NCBI RefSeq assembly: GCF_000711725.1
Contig: NZ_JONP01000003.1
Span: 240,276-304,275, forward strand
Length of the DNA: 64,000 nucleotides
Direction of reading: 5' to 3'
From: Roseomonas aerilata DSM 19363
GTDB taxonomy: Bacteria; Pseudomonadota; Alphaproteobacteria; Acetobacterales; Acetobacteraceae
Shown: positions 9,297 to 16,588 of the stretch, piece by piece
Layout of the letters: each line of letters opens with the position of its first letter
How positions within the stretch are numbered: the stretch's first letter is position 1
Position numbers and translations under genes: made by a program
The notes under the pieces: generated by a model
The model's database searches: none
The model's input: the letters and a program-made list of their open reading frames with translations, nothing else
Told to the model about the DNA's origin: nothing

Positions 9297-9818
9297 ATGA
9301 ATTCCGCACCTTCGGTGCCAATGATCGATCTGCTGGCCGCCGCCCCGGGAAACCGGGGCGGCGGTGCCGCTTCCGGGGGGGCAGGGCACCGCCGGGTGGC
9401 GGAGTCGCGTCCGCAACTGCTCTGGCTCGCCTTCGGCGGCGGGGCAGACCAGGGCTGGATGCGGCTGCTGCGGCCGGGGTTCCGGCACTGCTTCGCGGGG
9501 CTGCAGGACGAGGCCGGGTGGACGGTGCTCGACCCGCTCTCCGGGCGGTTGCTGGTGACGCGGCTGGCGGTGGATTCGGGCTTTGACCTACCGGGATTCT
9601 GGCGGCGGGCGGGGTGCCGGGTGCTTGGGCCCTTCCTGCCGGGGGCGCCCGCGCGCGCGCTGCCGGCGGTTGTGCCGCTCTCCTGTGTCTCGCTCTGCCG
9701 GGCTCTGCTGGGGCCGACGGCGCCTTTCGCGGTGACGCCCTATGGGCTGTTCCGGCGTTTAGAGAAAAAGTTCCGCAATGAGGAAAATGTTCTTGACGAA
9801 GGCGAGGGGCGCGGCTAA
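9297..9818 (+). CDS. Hypothetical phage protein, possible papain-like fold
   Basis: This is a 173-residue protein of unknown function just before the portal gene. After a Gly/Ala-rich first 45 residues it reads GFRHCFAGLQDE, then WTVLDPLSGRLLV, and near the end VPLSCVSLCRALLG followed by AVTPYGLFRRL. I recall related sequences in alphaproteobacterial phages beside portal genes. A His-containing strand placed before a Cys-containing helix is the order seen in circularly permuted NlpC/P60-like (LRAT/YaeF-type) folds, so a peptidase- or amidase-like fold is possible. That is a weak inference. No membrane segment or signal peptide is visible. A terminator-like hairpin follows the gene. Confidence 0.65.
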   Translation: MNSAPSVPMIDLLAAAPGNRGGGAASGGAGHRRVAESRPQLLWLAFGGGADQGWMRLLRPGFRHCFAGLQDEAGWTVLDPLSGRLLVTRLAVDSGFDLPGFWRRAGCRVLGPFLPGAPARALPAVVPLSCVSLCRALLGPTAPFAVTPYGLFRRLEKKFRNEENVLDEGEGRG

Positions 9819-9882
9819 AAGCGTCCTTGTCAACGGGACAGTTGCGCCTGGCGACGATCCCTCCCGATCCCCTCCGAACTTG

Positions 9883-9925
9883 CAGGCCCGGCCCGGACCC
9901 TTCCGGCGCCGGGCCTGTGCTTTTT
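9883..9925 (+). terminator. Hairpin terminator before the portal gene
   Basis: Arms 9883-9892 and 9908-9917 pair perfectly, and an inner stem (9893-9897 with 9902-9906) extends the hairpin. Five T follow at 9921-9925. It separates the two small leader genes from the structural genes, so either it is partial or a promoter lies downstream of it. Confidence 0.7.
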
Positions 9926-9980
9926 CGGGCCCTGGCGATCGCGGCGGGAGCGGTTTTCACAAGCAGGAGCAGGCAGGCGC

Positions 9981-10034
9981 ATGGGCAGCAGCAATTCCGC
10001 GGCGCCGCGCCCCGAGGGAGGGGCCGCGGCATGA
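9981..10034 (+). CDS. Possible 17-residue leader peptide overlapping the portal start
   Basis: ATG at 9981 opens a short frame rich in Ala, Ser, Pro and Gly that ends in a TGA sharing bases with the portal ATG (ATGA at 10031-10034). An AGGAG lies about 11 bases upstream. The perfect stop-start overlap suggests translational coupling. It is too short to judge coding by composition, so it may be chance. Confidence 0.3.
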   Translation: MGSSNSAAPRPEGGAAA

Positions 10035-11443
10035 CGCCCGACGAGATCATTGCCCGCGCCGAGCGCGCGCTGGAGCGCCGCCGCCCTTGGGAGGGCGTCT
10101 GGCGGGACTGCTACGATCATGTGCTGGCGCGGAACCCGGGTTCGGGTGGGCCAGCCCTTTATGACAGCACGGCGGCCGACGCGGCGGAGGGATTGGCGGC
10201 TTCCCTGCTCGCGGAGCTGACGCCGCCCTGGTCGCGTTGGTTTGGGCTGGCGCCGGTGGAGGGCTGTGCCGACCCGGAGCTGGCGGGGGTGCTGGAGCCG
10301 GCGGCGGAGACGCTGCAGGGGCATCTGGACCGCTCCAACTTTGCGCTGGAGATGCCGCAGGCCTTTCTCGACCTGGTGGTGGCTGGGACCGGGGTGGTGA
10401 TGGTGGAGGAGGCGCCGCCTGGCGAGCCCTCCGCGCTGCGTTTCACGGCGGTGCCGCTGCAAGAGGCGGTGCTGGAGGAGGGCGCTTCCGGCCGGCTGGA
10501 CGGCGTGTTCCGGCTGGTGCGGATGAGCGGGGCAGCCCTGGCGGCGCGGTACCCGGCGGCGGTGCTGCCGGCGGACCTTGTCGCGGCCACTGGGGCTGAG
10601 GCCGAGTGCCGGGTGATCGAGGCGGTGTGGCCCAGCTTCGGCGGGTCGATCTTCGCGGCGGTGCTCGAGCGGGACGGGCGGGGCACGCTTCTCGCCGAGG
10701 GGCGGTTCGAGGCGAGCCCGCTGCTTGCCTTCCGCTGGATGAAGGCGCCGGGCGAGACCTATGGGCGCGGGCCGGTGATGAAGGCGCTGCCGGACATTCG
10801 CACCGCGAACAAGGTGGTGGAGCTGGTGCTCAAGAACGCCTCCATCGCGGCGACGGGCATCTGGCAGGCCGATGACGACGGCGTGCTGAACCCGGCGACG
10901 GTGCGATTGGAGCCGGGTTCGATCATCCCGAAGGCGGTTGGCTCCGCGGGGCTGACCCCGCTGGCGGCGCCGGGCTCCTTCGACGTGTCGCAGCTGGTGC
11001 TTTCGGACATGCGGGCGCGGATCCGCTCCGCCCTGCTGGCGGACCGGCTTGCGATGCCGGCCAGCCCCGGCATGACGGCCACCGAGGTGCTGGAGCGGAG
11101 TGCCGGGACGGCGCGGCTGCTCGGGGCAACCTACGGACGGCTGCAGGCGGAGCTGCTGACACCGCTGATCGCGCGTTGCCTCTCGATCCTGCGGCGGCGG
11201 GGGGAGGTGCCGATGATCACCCTCGACGGGCAGGAGGCGCGGATCGCCTACCGCTCGCCGCTGGCCCGCGTGCAGGGGCGGGCGGATGCCTCGAACACGC
11301 TGCTGTTCCTGCAGGCGGTGGCGGCGATGGGGCCCTCGGCCTCGGCCGTCGTCGATCTGCCGGCGGCGGCCCGGTACCTCGCCAGGACCCTTTCGGCGCC
11401 GAGCGCCATCCTGGCCCCTATTGAGGAGAAAGCGAGCGAATGA
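10031..11443 (+). CDS. Portal (head-tail connector) protein, T7 gp8-like
   Basis: This subunit forms the dodecameric portal at one capsid vertex, through which DNA is packaged and ejected. The protein is 470 residues from the ATG at 10031, compared with 536 in T7 gp8. The start is chosen for its GAGGGAGGGG upstream; the frame is open back to 9827 but that part is non-coding in character. The N-terminal segment with TAADAAEGLAASLLAELTPPWSRWF is typical of the podovirus head-tail connector family, as are FRWMKAPGETYGRGPVMKALPDI, TANKVVELVLKNASIA and the C-terminal RYLARTLSAPSAI. Its end overlaps the scaffold gene in an ATGA. The frame is intact, so it should give a complete protein. Confidence 0.88.
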   Translation: MTPDEIIARAERALERRRPWEGVWRDCYDHVLARNPGSGGPALYDSTAADAAEGLAASLLAELTPPWSRWFGLAPVEGCADPELAGVLEPAAETLQGHLDRSNFALEMPQAFLDLVVAGTGVVMVEEAPPGEPSALRFTAVPLQEAVLEEGASGRLDGVFRLVRMSGAALAARYPAAVLPADLVAATGAEAECRVIEAVWPSFGGSIFAAVLERDGRGTLLAEGRFEASPLLAFRWMKAPGETYGRGPVMKALPDIRTANKVVELVLKNASIAATGIWQADDDGVLNPATVRLEPGSIIPKAVGSAGLTPLAAPGSFDVSQLVLSDMRARIRSALLADRLAMPASPGMTATEVLERSAGTARLLGATYGRLQAELLTPLIARCLSILRRRGEVPMITLDGQEARIAYRSPLARVQGRADASNTLLFLQAVAAMGPSASAVVDLPAAARYLARTLSAPSAILAPIEEKASE

Positions 11444-12195
11444 CCGAGAACCTGCTCGAGGTCGATGCGGAGCCCGGCGCGGACGGGACCGAGGCCGCGG
11501 TGGATGCCGTGGCGGTGCGGCCGGACGATGTGCCGGAGAAGTTCTGGGACGCCGAGCGTGGCGTACTGCGGGTGGACGCGCTGCTGAAGTCCTATCGGGA
11601 GTTGGAGCGGAAGCTTTCAGCCCGCTTCGCGCCGCCGAGCGACGACGCGCCGGAGGAGGAGCGGCAGCGCTTCCGCCGGGCAATCGGTGTGCCGGACACG
11701 GCCGACGAATACGTCGTGCAGCCGAAGCACGAGCTGGTCGGGCCGGACACCGAGGTGAATGCGGCGCTGCACCGGGCGGGCTTCACGCCGGGCCAGGTTC
11801 AGCTGGTCTATGACCTGGCGGCGGAGCGGCTGCTGCCGATCGTGGCCGAGGCGGCTTCGCAATTCGAGGCCGAGCGGCAGCGCGACCGGCTGCGGGCAGA
11901 GTTCGGCGGGGAGGAGCGGTATCGCCGGACGGCGAAGCAGATCTCGGCCTGGGGCCGGGCGAACCTGCCGGAGGAGGTGGTTGCGGCACTCTCCACCACG
12001 GCGGACGGCGTGATCGCGCTGCACCGGATGATGGAGAAGGGCGAGCCCGCCCTGACCCGCCAGGCCGAGGTGCCGGACGCCGTGGACGAGGCCGCGCTGC
12101 GCCGGATGATGCGGGATCCCCGCTACTGGCGTTCCCGTGAGCCGGATTTCGTGAAGCGAGTGACGGAAGGATTCCGTCGCCTCACGGGAGGGTGA
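11440..12195 (+). CDS. Capsid scaffolding (assembly) protein, T7 gp9-like
   Basis: This 251-residue protein probably guides procapsid assembly and is then removed. It lies between portal and capsid genes, exactly where T7 has gene 9. The sequence is rich in charged residues. The N-terminal part is acidic (DDVPEKFWDAERGVLRVDALLKSY), the middle has long charged helices (QFEAERQRDRLRAEF), and the C-terminus is basic (DPRYWRSREPDFVKRVTEGF). Podoviral scaffolds bind the capsid lattice through a basic C-terminal helix, which fits. No protease is encoded next to it, again as in T7. It is coupled to the portal by a 4-base overlap. About 420 non-coding bases with a strong hairpin follow before the capsid gene. 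Confidence 0.75.
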   Translation: MTENLLEVDAEPGADGTEAAVDAVAVRPDDVPEKFWDAERGVLRVDALLKSYRELERKLSARFAPPSDDAPEEERQRFRRAIGVPDTADEYVVQPKHELVGPDTEVNAALHRAGFTPGQVQLVYDLAAERLLPIVAEAASQFEAERQRDRLRAEFGGEERYRRTAKQISAWGRANLPEEVVAALSTTADGVIALHRMMEKGEPALTRQAEVPDAVDEAALRRMMRDPRYWRSREPDFVKRVTEGFRRLTGG

Positions 12196-12617
12196 TGCTA
12201 AGGCTCAATCCCAGCTTAAGGTTTCTGGTCTAAGTTGCTGAAACCAGAGTCGAGTTGCTGGGTTATTCCGGCATCTCCGCGACGGCGGTCACCGATACCC
12301 CCCAAAGGGTGGCCCCGTTGCCGCTGACCCGCATCCCCCCTCGTGCGGGTTGGCTGCGGGGGCGGGTGGCACCCTACTACCCCCTGGTGCCGCCCGCCCC
12401 CGTTCTCTGTGGTTCCGAAAGGGCCCCATCCGCCGCGCGGATGGGGCCCTTTCGCGTTTCCAGCCCCTTTCCGGCGTGAACAACCCGCCCTGGCCCAGAA
12501 GGCCGCGGCGGGCGCGCGCCGTTTCGCGTGCCGCCCGGCCCCTGCCCCTTTCCGGGGTGGGTCAACCGGGCGACCGCACCCTGCCGTGCCGCAAACCCTT
12601 TCCGAAGGACGACACAC
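12196..12617. other. Non-coding stretch between scaffold and capsid genes
   Basis: No convincing reading frame is present on either strand. The stretch holds a perfect 17-bp hairpin at 12416-12454 and C-rich and G-rich patches around 12330-12400. A promoter or RNA-processing site for the capsid gene would be expected here but I cannot point to one. An AAGGA before the capsid GTG ends the stretch. Confidence 0.6.
12416..12460 (+). terminator. Perfect 17-bp hairpin upstream of the capsid gene
   Basis: Arms 12416-12432 and 12438-12454 pair without mismatch around a CCGCG loop. Only CGTTTC follows, so the T-tract is weak. It could be a terminator after the scaffold gene or a 5' structure that stabilises or processes the capsid mRNA. 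Confidence 0.6.
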
Positions 12618-13451
12618 GTGTCCGCAACGATTGATCAGGCTTTCGTCAAGCAGTTCCAGGCCGAGGTTCACGAGGCCTTCCAGCGCCAGGGCAGCAAGCT
12701 GCGCCCGACAGTGCGTTCCAAGACGGGCATTCACGGCGCTTCCACGGTTTTCCCCCGCGTCGGCAAGGGCGTGGCGGCGGCCAAGGCGCGCAACGGCGTC
12801 GTACCCGTCATGAACCTCGACTACTCCGCGGTGGAGTGCTTCCTGCAGGACTATTATGCGGGTGAGTGGGTGGACAAGCTCGACGACATCAAGACCAACG
12901 TCGATGAGCGCGCCATCGTCGCGAATGCCGGCGCCTACGCGCTCGGCCGCAAGACCGACGAGCTGATCATCGGCGCACTCGACACCGCCACGCAGGAGGC
13001 GGTGGGCACCGCGGCCGGCACCACCGACACCGACGGGCTGACCAAGGCGAAGGTGCTGATGGCCTTCGAGATGCTCGGTGCGGCCGACGTGCCGGACGAC
13101 GGCAACCGCTACGCCGTCGTCGGCTGGAAGCAGTGGAGCCAGCTGCTGCAGATCCCGGAGTTCGCCAATTCGCAGTTCATCGGCGAGGGCGACCTGCCGT
13201 GGAAGGGCATGCAGGCGAAGCGCTGGCTGGGCGCGCTGTGGATGCCGCATTCGGGCCTGACCAAGAGCGGCAACCTGCGCTTCTGCTACTTCTACCATCG
13301 CACGGCGATCGGCCATGCCGTGGCGCAGGACGTGATGACGGACGTGACCTGGCACGGTGACCGCGCCGCTCACTTCGTCAACAACATGATGAGCCAGGGC
13401 GCCGTACTGATCGACAACGCCGGCGTCGTGCGGATGCGCGCGGCCGAATAA
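12618..13451 (+). CDS. Major capsid protein, podovirus type
   Basis: This 277-residue protein is the likely shell subunit. It starts at a GTG with AAGGA nine bases upstream; the frame is open to 12528 but homology-like sequence starts at SATIDQAFVKQFQAEV. Features shared with podoviral capsids are SKTGIHGASTVFPRVGKG, the segment DDIKTNVDERAIVANAGAYALGR (shown here in parts), and a C-terminal FVNNMMSQGAVLIDNAGVV. The protein is shorter than T7 gp10A (345), but other small podoviral shells are similar. It sits alone between a strong upstream hairpin and a 15-bp terminator hairpin, so it may be an independent, highly expressed unit, as capsid genes usually are. Confidence 0.82.
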   Translation: MSATIDQAFVKQFQAEVHEAFQRQGSKLRPTVRSKTGIHGASTVFPRVGKGVAAAKARNGVVPVMNLDYSAVECFLQDYYAGEWVDKLDDIKTNVDERAIVANAGAYALGRKTDELIIGALDTATQEAVGTAAGTTDTDGLTKAKVLMAFEMLGAADVPDDGNRYAVVGWKQWSQLLQIPEFANSQFIGEGDLPWKGMQAKRWLGALWMPHSGLTKSGNLRFCYFYHRTAIGHAVAQDVMTDVTWHGDRAAHFVNNMMSQGAVLIDNAGVVRMRAAE

Positions 13452-13464
13452 GCCGGCCAGCTTG

Positions 13465-13506
13465 GGCCGCGCGCGACGAGGGATCGTCGCGCGCGGCCTC
13501 CTTTCC
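13465..13506 (+). terminator. Terminator hairpin after the capsid gene
   Basis: Arms 13465-13479 and 13484-13498 form a perfect 15-bp stem with a GGGA loop, followed by the pyrimidine-rich TCCTTTCC. It lies 13 bases after the capsid stop codon. Confidence 0.75.
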
Positions 13507-13656
13507 TCTCCAGATGCTGCGCGGAGCTGGCTGCCATGGCCGCGCCGCCTGTTCCGCGCCTGATCGGCCGCGACGTTCGCGACCGCGCCGGCGCCGGCCC
13601 TGCGCAATCCCTCGACGGTTTTCCCCGGCATTCTCCAACAAGGGAGCAACGACACG

Positions 13657-14223
13657 ATGGCGCTCTCCGCCCTCGCCCTCTGCTCGCGCGCGCTGCTCAA
13701 GGTCGGTGCGCAGCCGATCGCCTCCCTGGAGGAGGGAACGGCCGAGGCGGAAGTGGCTGCCAACCTCTATCCCGGCGCGCGCGATGCGCTGCTGTCCTGC
13801 CATCCCTGGAGCTTTGCATCGGGGCAGATGAGACTCAATCGGCTGGACGCGGTGCCGGTGGCGGATTTTGCCTGCGCCTTCCAATTGCCGCCGAACCTGC
13901 TGCGGGTGATCTCGGCTGGTAGCGGGCGGGGGCGCGGAATCGCCTACCGTATCCAGGAAGGGCGGCTTCACGCGGATGCCGAGGCGGTGACGCTGACCTA
14001 CATCTTTCGCGTGGCGGAGGTGGAGTTCCCGCCCTTCTTCGCGGGCGCGCTGGTCTCACGCCTGGCGGCGGAGTTCTGCCTGCCGCTGACGGAGAACAGC
14101 TCTCGCGCCGAGATGCTGATGCGGATCGCGGAGGCGGAGCTGCGTCAGGCGCGCCTACTCGATAGCCAGCAGCAGACGGTGCGCGGGATCGAGGACTTTC
14201 CCCTTCTGAGCGTGCGGGGCTGA
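13657..14223 (+). CDS. Tail tubular protein A-like (T7 gp11)
   Basis: This 188-residue protein is the adaptor ring that connects the portal to the tail nozzle. T7 gp11 is 196 residues. Diagnostic segments are the N-terminal ALCSRALLKVGAQPIASLEEGTAE and RDALLSCHPWSFA, found in this tail adaptor family, then the C-terminal helical region with FFAGALVSRLAAEFCLPLTEN. A GGGAG lies before the ATG. The gene opens the tail module and is 5 bases upstream of the nozzle gene. The reading frame is complete. Confidence 0.85.
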   Translation: MALSALALCSRALLKVGAQPIASLEEGTAEAEVAANLYPGARDALLSCHPWSFASGQMRLNRLDAVPVADFACAFQLPPNLLRVISAGSGRGRGIAYRIQEGRLHADAEAVTLTYIFRVAEVEFPPFFAGALVSRLAAEFCLPLTENSSRAEMLMRIAEAELRQARLLDSQQQTVRGIEDFPLLSVRG

Positions 14224-14228
14224 GCGCC

Positions 14229-16109
14229 ATGCCCGCGATCAAGCGCGCCAAGACGGCCTTCACGGCCGGGGAGCTGGCGCCGGAACTCTTTGGGCGCGGT
14301 GACGTGCCGGCCTGGGGCAACGGGGCGGCGAAGCTGCGCAACGTGTTCATCCAGCCGACGGGAGGGCTGCAACGGCGCCCGGGGCTGCGGCACCTGGCGG
14401 TGCTGCCCGGCGCTGCCCGCCTCGTTCCCTATGAGGCGAGCACGGAGCTGACCTTTCTGCTCGTGCTGCTTGATGGGCGCGTACGGATCATGCGCAACGA
14501 CGTGCAGGTGGCGGAGCTGACCGGATCCTGGACGGCGGCGATGCTGCCGCAGATCACCTTCACGCAGAATGCGAGCATGCTGCTGCTGCTGCATCCCGCG
14601 ATGCCGCCGCAGGTGGTGCAGCGCGCCGAGACCGGTACCTGGTCGGTCGCGCCCTTCGTCTTCTCGGCCGAACCGTTCTTTCGCTTCGTGCCGGCGGGTG
14701 TGGGGCTGACGCCCGGCGGTACGACGGGGAACGTGTCGGTCACGGCAACCGCTCCGATCTTCGCCTCCTCGCATGTCGGGGCGATGCTGCGGATCGGAGG
14801 GAAGAGGCTGCGGATCACCTCTTTCTCCTCACCGAGCGTGGTGGCGGCGGATGTGCTCGATGCGCTCTCCTCCGCTGACACGACGACGGACTGGGCGGAA
14901 TCGGCCTTCAGCAGCGCACATGGTTGGCCTATCAGCGCCTGTTTCTACCAGGGGCGGCTGGTGCTGGGTGGGTCGCGCGACCTGCCGAACCGGCTCTGGT
15001 TCTCTCGCAGTGCGAATTACGAGAACTTCGATCCAGGTACGGGGCTCGACGACCAGGCGATTGGCTTCTCGCTCGTCTCCGACGAACTGAACGCTATCCG
15101 CGCGGTGTTCGCGGGCAGGCACCTGCAGGTCTTCACCTCTGGGGCGGAGTGGATGGTATCGGGGGATCCTCTGACGCCGGCCTCGATCCAGGTGACGCGC
15201 CAGACGCGCGTGGGCTCCATCGTGGAGCGCAGCGTGGCACCGATGGATGTGGACGGGATGACTGTCTCGGTCGCGCGATCGGGGCGCGGGATCTACGAGT
15301 TTTCCTACACGGACCTGCAGCAGGCCTATCAGGCGGACGACCTCTCGCTGATTGCGCGGCACCTGATCGTCTCGCCGGTCTCGATGGCCTATGACTCGCA
15401 GCGGCGGTTGCTGCACCTGGCGATGGCGGATGGCAGCCTCGCGACGCTGACCATCTATCGCGCCGAGGGCGTGACAGGATGGACGCGGCAGGAGACGGAC
15501 GGTGCCTTCCGCTGTCTCGCCGAGATCGAGGGCGTGGTCTTCGCCGTGGTGGAGCGGGCCGGGAGCTTCCGGCTCGAGCGCTTCGACGATGCGATGGCGC
15601 TCGATGCTTGCGTGGCCGGGACCAGCGATGCGGCAGGCACCAACTGGTCGGGCCTGTCGCATCTCGAGGGTCGTACGGTCAACGTACTGGCGGACGGCGC
15701 ACCGCGAGAGCTGACAACGGTCCTGTCAGGACGCATTGCGCTCGATCCTGCGGCTGCCTCGGTGCAGGTAGGTCTGTCCTTCGCTCATGTGGTGGAGCCG
15801 CTTCCGGCCGATATCGTCTCGGCGGCGGGCGCGCGGACGGGGCCTATCCGCCTCGTTGCCGCTACCTTTCGGCTGCTCGGCACCGGTTCGCTTGCGGTCG
15901 ATCTCGGCCGTGGCGTGCAGCCGGTGCCGTTTCGTCGCCTCGACAGCCCGATGCTGGATGCGGCGCCGCCGCTCTTCACCGGCGATGTCACGGTTCGTGG
16001 CCTGGGCTGGCAAAGGGCCTCGCTCGCGCCGCTCTGGCGGATTGAGGGCGACGCCCCGCTTCCCTTTACCCTGCTTTCCGTCACCACAGAGACGAGGATG
16101 ACTGACTGA
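14229..16109 (+). CDS. Tail nozzle / tail tubular protein B-like (T7 gp12)
   Basis: This 626-residue beta-rich protein probably forms the tail nozzle below the adaptor ring. The start AKTAFTAGELAPELFGRGD followed by LRNVFIQPTGGLQRRPGLRHL is the usual beginning of this podoviral family, whose members read FxxGelSpxLxGRxD and GGxxRRPGT. The middle has FYQGRLVLGGSRDLPNRLWFSR and the phrase VFTSGAEWMVSGDPLTP, also characteristic. It is shorter than T7 gp12 (794). It overlaps the next gene by one base (TGATG), which indicates translational coupling. The frame is intact through nearly 1.9 kb, which argues against recent decay of the cluster. Confidence 0.85.
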   Translation: MPAIKRAKTAFTAGELAPELFGRGDVPAWGNGAAKLRNVFIQPTGGLQRRPGLRHLAVLPGAARLVPYEASTELTFLLVLLDGRVRIMRNDVQVAELTGSWTAAMLPQITFTQNASMLLLLHPAMPPQVVQRAETGTWSVAPFVFSAEPFFRFVPAGVGLTPGGTTGNVSVTATAPIFASSHVGAMLRIGGKRLRITSFSSPSVVAADVLDALSSADTTTDWAESAFSSAHGWPISACFYQGRLVLGGSRDLPNRLWFSRSANYENFDPGTGLDDQAIGFSLVSDELNAIRAVFAGRHLQVFTSGAEWMVSGDPLTPASIQVTRQTRVGSIVERSVAPMDVDGMTVSVARSGRGIYEFSYTDLQQAYQADDLSLIARHLIVSPVSMAYDSQRRLLHLAMADGSLATLTIYRAEGVTGWTRQETDGAFRCLAEIEGVVFAVVERAGSFRLERFDDAMALDACVAGTSDAAGTNWSGLSHLEGRTVNVLADGAPRELTTVLSGRIALDPAAASVQVGLSFAHVVEPLPADIVSAAGARTGPIRLVAATFRLLGTGSLAVDLGRGVQPVPFRRLDSPMLDAAPPLFTGDVTVRGLGWQRASLAPLWRIEGDAPLPFTLLSVTTETRMTD

Positions 16110-16549
16110 TGGCGCAGCTCGCCCCCATCGTGACGCTCGCCGCGACGGGCGCCTCCATCTACGCCCAGAGCCAGCAGGCGGCGCGACAGAAGAAGAATGC
16201 CCAGGTGCAGCAGGCGAACGCGCTGCAGCAGCAACAGGCGCAGCAGCAGATCCTCAGCGTTCAGGCCGCGCAGAACACGGCTGAGCGGCAGGCGCAGCTC
16301 GAGCGTTCGATCGCCTCGGCGCGGGCCCGCCTCGCGGCGGGCGGGGTGGATCCGAATGATGGTTCCTCGGCCGCGCTCGTGGCGGGGCTCCGCAGCACGG
16401 CGGCAGCCGAGCAGAGCAGCGACGACGCGACCTATGCCGCGCGCCTGACGGCCGGCCGGAAGTCGCTGCTTGATCAGGATGCCTCGATGACAAGCTGGGC
16501 GCGGGCGGCGCAGGGCCTCGGCCGTGTCGCCACAAGCCTCTTAGACTGA
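16109..16549 (+). CDS. Small internal virion (ejection-like) protein
   Basis: This 146-residue protein sits where T7 encodes its internal core proteins (genes 14-16). It begins with a short hydrophobic stretch (APIVTLAATGASIYAQS), continues with a Gln/Ala-rich helix containing many QQ pairs (about residues 24-60), and ends with helices rich in Ala, Ser and Leu (WARAAQGLGRVATSLLD). This pattern is typical of small phage internal proteins that are ejected into the cell. T7 has three large internal proteins, including the 1318-residue gp16; here only this one remains, which is a marked simplification. The function is inferred from position and composition. It is coupled to the upstream nozzle gene. 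Confidence 0.65.
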   Translation: MAQLAPIVTLAATGASIYAQSQQAARQKKNAQVQQANALQQQQAQQQILSVQAAQNTAERQAQLERSIASARARLAAGGVDPNDGSSAALVAGLRSTAAAEQSSDDATYAARLTAGRKSLLDQDASMTSWARAAQGLGRVATSLLD

Positions 16550-16588
16550 TCCCGACACCCGCCCCCGCGGCAGAACTGGAGACCACTG

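Noticed and set aside
12330..12410. Tandem G/C-rich patches as a phage packaging site
   Set aside because: Sequence is low in complexity but there is no repeat or symmetry beyond a weak hairpin; nothing supports a pac or cos site here.
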